Virus record (IMG/VR): IMGVR_UViG_3300043427_001127
Location: 1 to 64,000 of that record
Source of the DNA: a virus
Reading direction: 5' to 3' (one strand)
Length of the DNA stretch: 64,000 bases
Part shown: positions 16,342-26,865 of the stretch, piece after piece
Layout: the number at the start of each line of letters is the position of its first letter
How positions within the stretch are numbered: position 1 is the first letter of the stretch
The notes under the pieces: model-generated
What the model saw: the letters and a program-made list of their open reading frames with translations, nothing else
Told to the model about the DNA's origin: nothing
Database searches by the model: none
Made by a program: the position numbers and the translations under genes

Positions 16342-16355
16342 TATAAATATAAATA
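16342..16355 (+). promoter_or_regulatory. Overlapping tandem late promoter boxes before gp8
   Basis: TATAAATA at 16342-16349 and again at 16348-16355, sharing two bases. Either would start transcripts near 16355-16361, about 30 nt before the gp8 ATG. Confidence 0.75.
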
Positions 16356-16390
16356 TACCGAATCTAACAACCTACGGGATCTAGTAACAA

Positions 16391-18157
16391 ATGGCACCTA
16401 TTATTTCTGATAAGTTTAGAATATTTAACGCAAAACAATTTTTAGAATCTTTATCAGAAGGATCTACAGATTCATCTTCTGACCGTTCTAAGATGTATTT
16501 CTTTTTGGGTAGACCAGAAAGATGGTATTCTTACTTAGAAATCTATTCTCAAAACTCTTCTGCTTTTCAGGTAAATGAGTTTGTTTATGTCCAAGGAGTT
16601 ACTCCTGGATTATCTAATGCAGTATTTAAGGCAAGAGTCGCTGCAGTTTATGATAATAGCTTGTTACTCTATAACGTAGGACCAACGGTTAATGCTGTTC
16701 CAGTAAACGGTGCTACTTTGATTGGTGACACTTCTGGCGCTCAATGCAAAACTGGCGTATATCGTTTTGCAACTGATGAGATTCCAGTTGTTCCATACGA
16801 CAACCAAGAAGACAAATATACGGTATATGACGATATGATTGCTATGAAGAGGATTACTTCTTCATACGGCAGACCTGTGATCAGAAGATACGATTGGGAT
16901 CCCATCGTAAATCCTGTTTTTGACATTTGGAGACCAGATTATTCGGTAAGAACTCCATCTTCTACTGGAGTTACTGCACTAAAAGATGCAAAATATTTCT
17001 GCAGAAACAGACATTATGAAGTCTTTATTTGTTTAAAAAATGGCAATGGTGCTAACGTAACTTACGAACCCAAAACAAATAGTTTCCTACAAACAGGAGA
17101 AGGAACATATAGCACTTCTACTGGCGTATATACAGAACCAAACGGTAACTATTCTTGGAAATATCTATACACTATTCCCACTGATGATGTTATTCGCTTC
17201 CTTTCAACTGATTTCATGCCAATCGTTGATTATGCAGGACCAGCAGCAGTAGATGGATCTATCTTTACAGTTTTAATCAGAGATCCTGGATCTGCTTGGC
17301 CTCCTTCATCTGTTTTCTACTCACCTATTAGAGGTGATGGATCAGGTGGCAAAGTAAAAATCACAACAAATGGATCTGGTTCGATTTCTGCAGTTGATGT
17401 AGTCGCTGCTGGAAGTGATTACTCCTATGCAAGTGTAATCATTGACCCAGCGTTTATCTATACCTCCCAAGATCTCTCTACGTTAGCTACTGGTGTTACA
17501 AACGTTCAAGGAGATTTAGATGTTATTATTCCACCTCAAGGCGGTCATGGTGCCGATTTAATCAATGAGTTAAACTCCAAGAGAGTAATGCTCAATGTTC
17601 GTTTAACATATGCAGAAGGACAGGGAGATTTCCCTGTTGACAATGACTTCAGAAGAATCGGTATTGTTGCAGATCCAAAGGTCTATCAGTCATCTTCTGC
17701 TCTATTGGCAGATACTGCACAATGTCTTTACGCCGTCAAGTTGCAGAATGTTTCTGGAAACTTCGTTCAGGATGAAGTCATTCAACAAACAGTAAGCGGT
17801 GGAACTGCATACGGTACAGTCGTTTCTTGGACCACCGACGAGAATAGCACTACATCTGGTGTGTTAAAATACTTCCAGAGTTCTGATTACCACAGAGATT
17901 CAACTGGTGTGGTGAGAAAATTTGCCTCTAATGGGTCAAATGCTGTTTCTGCTCCCGTAGAACTAGGTGGATCTGGCATTTCAGGAACGGTTGACACATC
18001 ATTTGATACTGATGTGTTGGGAATAAACTTTGAGAATGGTCTTGCTCTGCCAGAGGTTCAACCTCGTTCAGGTGAGATTCTATATCTAGAAAACAGAAGA
18101 ACTATTTCTAGAGCCCCAGATCAGATTGAAGACATTAAGTTAGTAATTGAGTTTTGA
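16391..18157 (+). CDS. 8: Baseplate wedge subunit gp8
   Basis: A 588-aa protein versus 334 in T4, the longer form seen in cyanophages. The N-terminal pattern SDKFRIFNAKQFLESLSEGS, then YFFLGRPERW and a YTVYDDMIAMKRITSS element (about 138-153), fits gp8. So do NGNYSWKYLYTIPTDDVIRF elements at about 255-275. gp8 dimers join the wedge arms to the outer parts of the baseplate. A GSGSISAVDVVAAGSDYSYA repeat element around residue 325-345 belongs to the same beta-module class as in its giant neighbours. Confidence 0.9.
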   Translation: MAPIISDKFRIFNAKQFLESLSEGSTDSSSDRSKMYFFLGRPERWYSYLEIYSQNSSAFQVNEFVYVQGVTPGLSNAVFKARVAAVYDNSLLLYNVGPTVNAVPVNGATLIGDTSGAQCKTGVYRFATDEIPVVPYDNQEDKYTVYDDMIAMKRITSSYGRPVIRRYDWDPIVNPVFDIWRPDYSVRTPSSTGVTALKDAKYFCRNRHYEVFICLKNGNGANVTYEPKTNSFLQTGEGTYSTSTGVYTEPNGNYSWKYLYTIPTDDVIRFLSTDFMPIVDYAGPAAVDGSIFTVLIRDPGSAWPPSSVFYSPIRGDGSGGKVKITTNGSGSISAVDVVAAGSDYSYASVIIDPAFIYTSQDLSTLATGVTNVQGDLDVIIPPQGGHGADLINELNSKRVMLNVRLTYAEGQGDFPVDNDFRRIGIVADPKVYQSSSALLADTAQCLYAVKLQNVSGNFVQDEVIQQTVSGGTAYGTVVSWTTDENSTTSGVLKYFQSSDYHRDSTGVVRKFASNGSNAVSAPVELGGSGISGTVDTSFDTDVLGINFENGLALPEVQPRSGEILYLENRRTISRAPDQIEDIKLVIEF

Positions 18158-18199
18158 TTTATCATTTTACATATAACATAATCAGTAGAAGTTTGTACA

Positions 18200-21100
18200 A
18201 TGCTCCAAAATATTAATCTCAACAATAAAGTATATAATGACGATTTTGATCCAGAAAAGGGTTTTTATAGAGTCTTGTTTAGACCAGGATACTCTATTCA
18301 AACCAGAGAGTTAAATAATCTACAATCCATATTACAAAATCAAATTGAAAGTTTTGGTAGACATATTTTCAAACAAGGAGATCTCGTAGTACCAGGAGAA
18401 GTATCGTATAATAACAGATTAAACTATGTTAAGTTGTCTTCTGTTTCTGAAGTAGCTGTTAATGTAAATGGAGTTATTTCATTTCAAAAATATGATATTT
18501 CTCTACTACGAAACTTTACTCTCACTGGAACAACATCTGGAGTACAAGCTACAGTTATTGCTACGGGGTATGGCAATGATTTGGAATCGGATATTCTTTA
18601 TGTGAAATATTTAAATAGTGGTAATAGTAGAAACGAAGAAACTTTCAGACAAGGAGAAACTCTGGAAGTTGTCGGATTATCTGACAGTCCTACTTTGGTC
18701 GTTGGAACAGATGGAAGTGCATTACCAAATCGTATTAGTATTTTAGACTATGATACCAAAAAAACTACAGAGATAGATAGTCCTGCTATGGGATTTGCAT
18801 CTGCTGTACAAGTGCAACAAGGTGTTTATTTTGTAAATGGTTTTTTTGTCACTAACTCAGAACAATTAGTCGTAGTAGATAAGTATTACAACTCTCCATC
18901 TGTAAAAGTTGGATTTATTATTGAAGAATCTGTCATAACTCCAAATGAAGATCCATCTTTATATGATAATGCTCGTGGATTCTCAAACGAATCCGCTCCT
19001 GGAGCTCATCGTGTAAAAATAGATTTAGTTCTCAAAACATATGATTATGATTCAGATTTAGATTCTAACTTTATTCAGTTAGTTTCTATTAAAAATGGCA
19101 ATATTGAAAGGTTAGTAAAACCCGCAGATTACAGTCTAATCGAAGAAACTTTAGCAAGAAGAACTTTTGACGAATCTGGAGATTATGTCGTAGAAAATTT
19201 TCCAGTTGATTTAAGAGAGTATTACAAGAAAGATAATAACGATGGTATCTATCCATTAAACTCTGAGACTGGATTAGTTAATGGTCCAACCGATCCAGAA
19301 ACTAATGAAGAAATAACTAGAACAGTAGATGAGGCTTCTAGATTAATGGTTGCTGGCATTGGGGCTGGAAAAGCATATGTTAAAGGATATGAAATCGTAA
19401 ATAAAAATACAAAATATATTGAAGTTAGTAAAGCAAGAGATACCTTAAAAAAAGAAGACAATAGAATAAAAATCAATCCATTATCTTCGTATAAGATTAC
19501 TAACGTTTACAATAGCATACCTCTAAACTCTGAGGGGGAAGATTTAACTGGATACCCAACAATTTATCTAAACTCAGTTTTTAATGATGGTAGTCTAGGA
19601 TTTAACTCAACCGAGTCCATAACAGACGGCGAAGAAGAAAAGCAAACTTTAATCCGCAGAGGAAAATACTTTACTCCAGATAAAGGAGTAATGACAGTAT
19701 ATCTAAAAAAAGAGCACCCTGTTGTAGGATTTCCAAACAACGGTGATTTTGGTCTTGTTGGAGGCAATTTTGAAAAGTTTTGGTATATCCAATCAAAGCA
19801 AACAACTGCTACAGATACTTTAGTTGGTAGCGTAGAACTTTTATCATATGCGATTGTAGCAAGACCAGATATTGCTGATTCAGTTGATGAAAATGGAGAA
19901 TACAATCAGTTATTCCTTGAGTTGACTATTGCTGGAAACAAGAGTGATCTACAACTATTGATCAAGGAATATGACGAATCTGACACCACTAAAAGAAGAA
20001 GATTTTTCTTAACAGAGTCTGAGGCAAGGCAATATTCTTTCCAAACCACAACTCCACAAACTATATTTGCATATGGATATGTAGTTGATTACAATCCAGT
20101 TATTACTCCTGTCATTGGTGTAGCTAAGCCAAAAGATTTTAAATTTGTTAAAAGTGGAGTTGGATTCAATCCAGATAGTGATATTATTCTTTCTAAAGGA
20201 AGATCATCCGCTAATGGTGGATTAACATCAATCCTAGTAACCAATGGTGGCAACAACTATTCATCTTCAAATCCACCAACCGTAGTGTTTACTGGTGGTG
20301 GTGGAGTCAATGCACAAGGAACTCCTATTATTGTTGATGGCAAAATAATATCCATAAACATAACAAATCCTGGATCTGGATATATCACTGCTCCCACAAT
20401 ATCATTCACGGGAACAACAGGATCTGGAGCTACTGCAGTCGCGCTATTGTCGCAACCTACTTATAATACTACTTTCCAGTTATCTTACTTCAATCCAGTA
20501 TTTTTTACAAAAATAGTAGTTGATACTCCTATAACACCAACAGTTTTCATTCCAGGAAAATATGTAACTGGATTGAGTAGTAATGCATATGGTATTATCG
20601 AAGGATCTTCTTCGTATGGATTATCCTCTGTAAATACTTTATTTGTGAGGACATTATCTGGGCAGTTTGTTCCTGGAGAAACTATAACTGATGAAATAGG
20701 AAACTCCAGAAGAATCGCCAGAGAAAATACTCTTTCGCATATTATTGTCAATGAAAGAGGCGGCGGATATTCTACAACATCAACTGTTTTGCTAAATGGA
20801 GTTTCATACAGTGATTCTGCTATTAAAATCAATGTTCTAGGTAGTAGCATTTATAAAATCGATATTTTAGACAGAAATCTCGTTTCGGAAACCTTTAATG
20901 CTCCACCAACAATAAGTGTTAACTCTGCGACATCACCAACTACTTTTGCCAGACTAACACCAGTTTTATACAGAAATACTGTTGTAAACTATTCCGCAGA
21001 AAATGTAAAATCGATTCATTCTACGTTTGGCGTAGGAAATAGTAATATTTTTACATGTGATGTTGTTAATCAAGATTCAGAATATTTTACTTCAAAAATC

Positions 21101-24100
21101 TTAACAGATTTTACATTCTTTGGAAGTAAAGGATTACAATATCTAGAATGTTCTGGTTTTTCTGGAGATCCATCAAAAGATTTGATTCAAGGTGATATTA
21201 TTCAATACACAGATTCAAATAATAAACTAGTACGTTCTATTGTTCAATACGTAACTAATCCAGGAAGTTTGGTTAGATCTAGAGTATATTTGGATGGTGT
21301 TCTGTTAGATAATGTCACTGCTTCAAATGTCATAAGAATCAGACCAAAAATCGTAAACGCTACAGATTCTTCGCTAATCATACCAACAGGATCAAAGAAT
21401 CTAAAGTCTATTGAAGAAACTTCTGCAGACTCCAAAATTAAATATTATTTCAGAAGAGATTTTGTCACAACTGCTTCTACTTCTGGCGGTGGTATTACAT
21501 TTGCTGCTCAGTTACCATTTGGAACCCAAAGATTTGTATCTTTTTCTCCCGAAGCATTTATCATAACAGTATTAGATAAAAAAGGTGCAACTACAGTAGA
21601 AACTGGAGATATCATTTATCTAACTAGTAGTCAGGTAACTATTGCAAACTCAACTGACGATAGTACAGGATTGACTGCTGGTAGCGTTACTATTACGTTG
21701 CCATTAAACTTTTTTGGCACCACTACAAACTTCCCCAAACTAAAGTTAACTGCTACCATAGAAGTTTCAAAAGCAAGAGCGAGATTAAAAACTGCGATCA
21801 AAAATAAGAGAGTTGTTATAGCTACTCCTGGCGATAAAGTTATACCAATAAGAGGATATGATTATGATTCCGACAGCAACGATATTCTCAGTTATTCTGA
21901 TGTTTACAAGTTAAGCAAGATATTTGAAGGATCTATTGCTTCTCCACCATCTGTAGATTCTGCAGGAAATCTAGTTTCTGGAACTGATGTTACTGAAAGA
22001 TATATTTTTGATGACGGACAAAGAGATACTTTCTATGATGTTTCCAGAATAATCTTAAAATCTGGATTTGAAGCTCCTTCTGGGCAGTTATTAGTAACCT
22101 TTGATTATTTTGAGCATTCCCAAGGAGATTTCTGTACGATTGATTCTTATTCTCATGAATCTGGTTTGCCATTAGATGAGATTCCATACTTCAACTCATC
22201 TGTATATGGAAGAGTAGCACTAAGGGATATTATTGATTTTAGACCTAAAGTTGATAGTACTGCTATTATATCTGGTTATCAAGATACTTCTCTATTATCT
22301 GTTCAAGATGCCACGAGTTTTATTCAATCGGGTGGGATTATTTCTAGCACTCCTGCTATAGATTCCAATATTGAATACACCATATCGTTCAATACAAATC
22401 AGTATCTCGATAGAATCGATGGTGTCTTCTTGAACAAAAAAGGATCTTTCTTCGTGAAAGAAGGAAACTCGTCTTTAAATCCATCAAAACCATCGGATGT
22501 GGAAGATTCGATTCCTTTATACTATGTTTATATTCCTGCTTATACATTATCACCAAAAGACGTTCGCATTATTCCAGTAGATAATCGTCGCTATACGATG
22601 AGAGATATTGGGAAGTTAGAGAAAAGAATCGAAAGATTAGAAGAATACACCCTTCTCAGTATGCTTGAACAACAAGCATTAAACATGCAAATCAAAGATG
22701 ATTTAGGATTAGATAGATTTAAGAGTGGATTTGCAGTAGATAATTTCCAAAATCACTCTTTTGGAAATGTTTCTTCTTCATCATACAAATGTTCTATTGA
22801 TACTCAACAATCTGTTTTAAGACCAACTTCAAGAGAAGTTTCGTTGAAGTTAGGAGAAGTGTTCACCAGAGAAGATCAGAGAAAAACAAACGGTTACAAA
22901 AAATCTGGCAACATTTTAACTTTAGATTATAGTGAACTTTCGTTTATATCAAACTCATTTGCAACTACAACTACAAACATCAATCCATTTGTAGTTCTTC
23001 AATATGTTGGAGATGCTTTCATTTCTCCATCTGTTGATCAATGGTACGATGAAAGATCCAAACCAATCATTTTAGACAATGATTCAAAAATATTCTCGGT
23101 ATTTTATTCTAAATCTGATCCTAGATTTGGATATGAAAGTATATACAACAACTTTATAGTCAACTGGATTGGTGCTCAAAGAGTATTCTTCACCACAAGT
23201 GCTTTGTCTTCTTTGAGTAGCGAGACATCTTTAGCAAATACAGTATCTGCTACGATTGCAACTTCATCAAATATCAGTCCACAAAACAATGAATCTGGCA
23301 GAGGAACTGGAAGCACTTATATACAACCTATCTGCAGATCAAATGCAGTGTATTTTGTTCTACAAAGAATGAAACCCAATACACAGTTCTATGTTTTCAT
23401 GGATAACAAAAACATAGACAGATGGGTAGCGCAAGATTACACTTTCACTGGAATAGCTGGAAATAGTGTAGGACCATTTACGAACTTAAATACCTCTAGC
23501 ATTACTACAGACGAAAACGGAAATGCTAGTGGATTAATCGTAATACCAAATGGATTACCACCACAACCATTATCTTTATGGGGAGGTTCATTAGATAGCA
23601 TTACTTATGATACATCTGAGCAATCTGGAGTCTTAAACTCCCTGAAGTTTACAACAGGAATAAAAACAATCAGATTCACAACTAATCAGCAAGGGAAAAA
23701 TGATACTTCAGTAGATTCCTACACTGAAGTAAACTACTATGCTACTGGTTCTTTACCTCAACAGCCATCATCCATCGTTTCGACATATCCTGCCAAGTTT
23801 AGATCAGATGAAGGAGTGCAAACTATAGATGGAGCATCAGTAAAACCAAATCCTATTTCTCAGTCATTTAAGATTGAAAATACTCCTGGTGGAGTATTTG
23901 TTACTGGAATTGATTTGTTCTTTAATAAAAAAAGTAACAACATTCCAGTAAAAGTTTATTTAACTAATATTGAATCTGGAAAACCAGGAAACTATATCAT
24001 TCCTGGCACAGAATCTGTACTTCTACCAGATACATACATTAAAATATACACTAATGGTGTATTAAAACTGACGAAGGATGAAAACGCTGTTGGATCCGAA

Positions 24101-26641
24101 TCTGGTGCTTCTGGTCCTCTAAAAACAATCATCGATAGAAATGGAGCTGAACTTCCAGTAGATACACAAAATAGATTCACACTAAGCAATGATCAGGTTT
24201 ATACGCTGGTTCTATCAAATCATAACGGTACTGAATATAAGCAAAACGAAAAACTAACTTTTGCTTCTTTGAGTGCTTTCAATGCCGCATCTAACACAGA
24301 TTTAAATGTTACTATCGCAAAAGATTCTGGAAGAATAACTGGTCTTTATATTAAAAATATGGGTTCTGGTTATGAAACTGCAAACATAACTATTGAAAGT
24401 CCTCAGTTGCCTGGAGAATCTGTATCCACTGGATCCGTCAAAGTTTACTCAGGAAATATTTTTGATGCTTCATTGATCGTAAATGGATCTGGATATACCG
24501 AAGCACCTTCAGTTATCATCACAGGAAGCGGGACATCGCCCAGTGGGGCGGTGATAGAATCTATTTTGACAATAGATACCCCCGCTATTCGCATGGGTGT
24601 TGCTACCGATCCTGGATCTTCTGTGGCAACAGATTCAACCACTCCAACTAGATTTAAATTTGAAAATCCAGTTTACTTGCAAAATAACACGGAATATGCT
24701 TTTGTTGTAGAAAGTGATTCCATCGAATATTCGATATGGACTTCTGAGTTGGGTGGAATAGAAGTTTCAACAAATTCAGCAGTTACATCACAACCATTGC
24801 TAGGATCAGTATTCCGTTCTCAAAATATTGATAGTTGGGTGGAAGATATTTTTGAAGATATTAAGTTTACTTTGTATAGAGCTCAGTTTGATACTTCAAA
24901 GAGTGGCATTATCGAACTCACAAATGAAGATTTGGGTTATGAGTTATTAGATTCAAGTCCTATAGAAACAGACTCTTCTGCATCTACAAATGCAACTTCG
25001 CAACTGTTTAAAAATAATAAATCAATAGTCAAGATTAATCATAGACATAATGGTTTTGAAGGTAGTGGAAAATCTTATGTATCATTTAAAAATGCTTCCA
25101 CTATTGCTGGCATTTCCGATGATTACTTAAATAATAGTTATTTCCAAGTTTATAACAGTGGTGTAAACTTCTATAATATTAAATCTGAAATACCTGCCAC
25201 ATCTTCATTAGTTGGTGGTGGTTCGGTAGTAAAATGTACTCATAATAAAAAGTTTGAGAAGGCATATCCTCAAGTTGGATTCTTGTCTTTTGATAACACA
25301 GAAATAGTATCAAAGATAAAAACAACAAATATTGTTCCTGTCGATTCTTCTTCTGTAACCTATACCACATATTCTCAATCACCAGAAGATGATGGATATG
25401 AAAAGACTTTCTTGAATGAAGAGCATTACTTTGACAATCAAAAAGTTGTCATGTCTAGATTAAATGAGTTGAAGAATAGTTCTGTGGAAGATAGATCTTT
25501 ATCATATAAGATCGAAATGTCTTCTGAATCTTCTTTCTTATCCCCTGTAATCGATCTTCGTCTATGTTCTGTAAAACTTGTAAATAACATTATTGAAAAT
25601 CCAACTGGTTATGAAGATAGATATGGCAGAAGAGATCAAGTTTTAAAGTTCTATCCTGTATATAGATTCCAAGTTGTTTCTAGCGACCCCATTTCTATAG
25701 ATGTCGGAAATCCATCAGTCCCAGCGATTGTTACTGGATTTACTAGCAAAGCTGTTGGTACTATTGTCAAATATGATGCTGGTCAGTTGTATGTAAAAAT
25801 GTCAACCGACACATTGTTCCAACCATCAGAAACATTGATCTTCAGAAATGATCCAAACAATACATCAATTTTAGTAGGATCTTCTTCCCCCATCGAAGTT
25901 TCCCCAACTTTTGTTGTAGATACTGATATTGTTGTTATTGAAAAAACTGATGTATCGAAAAAATATTCTGGATTAATCCAAGGAAAAATCATTAGATGGG
26001 ATGCATCGAAAAAAGAACTAACTGTAGCAAACAATAAAAAACCATTAAATAATAACTATACTGCATCTGCTACATTTGGCACTATTTACGCAAGAAAAGA
26101 TACGGCAATAGCAACTCAAGAAGCAGATATTTTTAGAGTAGGAGATTTAATCTCATACCAAGGAATAGTTTCTGGAACTGAAGCATATTATGAAATAAAA
26201 GAAGTTTCTTACACACCTGGCGTTCTATTTGTACCAGATACTTCCAGTAGCAACACATCGTCACTGGCAGAATACACTACTAAAGAAATAGTAATCGAAA
26301 ATGCTTCTACATCAGTAGATGTAAGATTAACTGCAAATGTATTCAACTCCGATGATATTTTAGTCTTCTATAAGACAAAAGATATATCTTCCCAATATAA
26401 CTTTGATGATCTAGATTGGATTCCATTCAATCAAACTGGAAAACCAGATGTTCCTGTTTTAGCTTCTTCGGAAAACACAACTGCTCCTTACTTAGAATCT
26501 CAATCTTCCTATAAAGAATATAAGTATAGTGTATCTGCATTAAATGAGTTTTCTTCTTATGGTATAAAAATTGTAATGAGAAGTTCTCAACCAGTTTTTG
26601 TGCCAAAGATTCAAGATATAAGAATCGTTGCTTCGTACTAA
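18200..26641 (+). CDS. Giant DUF4815-type structural protein (baseplate/tail)
   Basis: A 2813-aa protein. The first about 430 residues (NDDFDPEKGFYRVLFRPGYS, RELNNLQSILQNQIESFGRH elements, GAGKAYVKGYEI near 390) match the DUF4815 family of phage tail proteins. Then come NGGNNYSSSNPPTV / NPGSGYITAPT beta repeats at about 680-745. A coiled coil (RDIGKLEKRIERLEEYTLLS, about 1467-1490) is followed by a NAVYFVLQRMKPNTQFYVF segment near 1715. The size and repeats suggest a peripheral baseplate or short-fibre part filling the role of T4 gp9/gp10. This equivalence is inferred from order. The 42-nt gap upstream holds no clear promoter. Confidence 0.78.
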   Translation: MLQNINLNNKVYNDDFDPEKGFYRVLFRPGYSIQTRELNNLQSILQNQIESFGRHIFKQGDLVVPGEVSYNNRLNYVKLSSVSEVAVNVNGVISFQKYDISLLRNFTLTGTTSGVQATVIATGYGNDLESDILYVKYLNSGNSRNEETFRQGETLEVVGLSDSPTLVVGTDGSALPNRISILDYDTKKTTEIDSPAMGFASAVQVQQGVYFVNGFFVTNSEQLVVVDKYYNSPSVKVGFIIEESVITPNEDPSLYDNARGFSNESAPGAHRVKIDLVLKTYDYDSDLDSNFIQLVSIKNGNIERLVKPADYSLIEETLARRTFDESGDYVVENFPVDLREYYKKDNNDGIYPLNSETGLVNGPTDPETNEEITRTVDEASRLMVAGIGAGKAYVKGYEIVNKNTKYIEVSKARDTLKKEDNRIKINPLSSYKITNVYNSIPLNSEGEDLTGYPTIYLNSVFNDGSLGFNSTESITDGEEEKQTLIRRGKYFTPDKGVMTVYLKKEHPVVGFPNNGDFGLVGGNFEKFWYIQSKQTTATDTLVGSVELLSYAIVARPDIADSVDENGEYNQLFLELTIAGNKSDLQLLIKEYDESDTTKRRRFFLTESEARQYSFQTTTPQTIFAYGYVVDYNPVITPVIGVAKPKDFKFVKSGVGFNPDSDIILSKGRSSANGGLTSILVTNGGNNYSSSNPPTVVFTGGGGVNAQGTPIIVDGKIISINITNPGSGYITAPTISFTGTTGSGATAVALLSQPTYNTTFQLSYFNPVFFTKIVVDTPITPTVFIPGKYVTGLSSNAYGIIEGSSSYGLSSVNTLFVRTLSGQFVPGETITDEIGNSRRIARENTLSHIIVNERGGGYSTTSTVLLNGVSYSDSAIKINVLGSSIYKIDILDRNLVSETFNAPPTISVNSATSPTTFARLTPVLYRNTVVNYSAENVKSIHSTFGVGNSNIFTCDVVNQDSEYFTSKILTDFTFFGSKGLQYLECSGFSGDPSKDLIQGDIIQYTDSNNKLVRSIVQYVTNPGSLVRSRVYLDGVLLDNVTASNVIRIRPKIVNATDSSLIIPTGSKNLKSIEETSADSKIKYYFRRDFVTTASTSGGGITFAAQLPFGTQRFVSFSPEAFIITVLDKKGATTVETGDIIYLTSSQVTIANSTDDSTGLTAGSVTITLPLNFFGTTTNFPKLKLTATIEVSKARARLKTAIKNKRVVIATPGDKVIPIRGYDYDSDSNDILSYSDVYKLSKIFEGSIASPPSVDSAGNLVSGTDVTERYIFDDGQRDTFYDVSRIILKSGFEAPSGQLLVTFDYFEHSQGDFCTIDSYSHESGLPLDEIPYFNSSVYGRVALRDIIDFRPKVDSTAIISGYQDTSLLSVQDATSFIQSGGIISSTPAIDSNIEYTISFNTNQYLDRIDGVFLNKKGSFFVKEGNSSLNPSKPSDVEDSIPLYYVYIPAYTLSPKDVRIIPVDNRRYTMRDIGKLEKRIERLEEYTLLSMLEQQALNMQIKDDLGLDRFKSGFAVDNFQNHSFGNVSSSSYKCSIDTQQSVLRPTSREVSLKLGEVFTREDQRKTNGYKKSGNILTLDYSELSFISNSFATTTTNINPFVVLQYVGDAFISPSVDQWYDERSKPIILDNDSKIFSVFYSKSDPRFGYESIYNNFIVNWIGAQRVFFTTSALSSLSSETSLANTVSATIATSSNISPQNNESGRGTGSTYIQPICRSNAVYFVLQRMKPNTQFYVFMDNKNIDRWVAQDYTFTGIAGNSVGPFTNLNTSSITTDENGNASGLIVIPNGLPPQPLSLWGGSLDSITYDTSEQSGVLNSLKFTTGIKTIRFTTNQQGKNDTSVDSYTEVNYYATGSLPQQPSSIVSTYPAKFRSDEGVQTIDGASVKPNPISQSFKIENTPGGVFVTGIDLFFNKKSNNIPVKVYLTNIESGKPGNYIIPGTESVLLPDTYIKIYTNGVLKLTKDENAVGSESGASGPLKTIIDRNGAELPVDTQNRFTLSNDQVYTLVLSNHNGTEYKQNEKLTFASLSAFNAASNTDLNVTIAKDSGRITGLYIKNMGSGYETANITIESPQLPGESVSTGSVKVYSGNIFDASLIVNGSGYTEAPSVIITGSGTSPSGAVIESILTIDTPAIRMGVATDPGSSVATDSTTPTRFKFENPVYLQNNTEYAFVVESDSIEYSIWTSELGGIEVSTNSAVTSQPLLGSVFRSQNIDSWVEDIFEDIKFTLYRAQFDTSKSGIIELTNEDLGYELLDSSPIETDSSASTNATSQLFKNNKSIVKINHRHNGFEGSGKSYVSFKNASTIAGISDDYLNNSYFQVYNSGVNFYNIKSEIPATSSLVGGGSVVKCTHNKKFEKAYPQVGFLSFDNTEIVSKIKTTNIVPVDSSSVTYTTYSQSPEDDGYEKTFLNEEHYFDNQKVVMSRLNELKNSSVEDRSLSYKIEMSSESSFLSPVIDLRLCSVKLVNNIIENPTGYEDRYGRRDQVLKFYPVYRFQVVSSDPISIDVGNPSVPAIVTGFTSKAVGTIVKYDAGQLYVKMSTDTLFQPSETLIFRNDPNNTSILVGSSSPIEVSPTFVVDTDIVVIEKTDVSKKYSGLIQGKIIRWDASKKELTVANNKKPLNNNYTASATFGTIYARKDTAIATQEADIFRVGDLISYQGIVSGTEAYYEIKEVSYTPGVLFVPDTSSSNTSSLAEYTTKEIVIENASTSVDVRLTANVFNSDDILVFYKTKDISSQYNFDDLDWIPFNQTGKPDVPVLASSENTTAPYLESQSSYKEYKYSVSALNEFSSYGIKIVMRSSQPVFVPKIQDIRIVASY

Positions 26642-26643
26642 AA

Positions 26644-26865
26644 ATGAAAGATTATATTCCTGTAGAGGGTTATGACAACCTTTATCGTGACAGGCATACA
26701 GGAGCGATTATAAATACTGATAAAGAAGTATTTGAACAGTCTAGACGTATCAGAAGAAATAATCTGAATCTTTCTCAGATGAACTCTGATATTGAGGTAT
26801 TGAAAAATGAAATGCTAGAAATAAAATCCCTTCTACGAGAGTTTATAAAAGAACATGGCACTTAG
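26644..26865 (+). CDS. Small coiled-coil protein (73 aa)
   Basis: A 73-aa protein 2 nt after the giant gene, overlapping the next gene by 11 nt. The first 30 residues (YIPVEGYDNLYRDRHTGAII) resemble the NUMOD4-type peptide found in homing endonucleases and small phage proteins. There is no nuclease domain. The rest is a coiled coil (NLNLSQMNSDIEVLKNEMLE). Position suggests an assembly helper for the fibre gene behind it, which is inference. Confidence 0.65.
   Translation: MKDYIPVEGYDNLYRDRHTGAIINTDKEVFEQSRRIRRNNLNLSQMNSDIEVLKNEMLEIKSLLREFIKEHGT
26709..26716 (+). promoter_or_regulatory. Possible intragenic late promoter box
   Basis: A TATAAATA inside the 73-aa gene, 139 nt before the 1694-aa fibre gene. 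It could give the fibre its own late transcript. Being within codons for an Ile-Ile-Asn-Thr stretch, it may be chance. Confidence 0.3.
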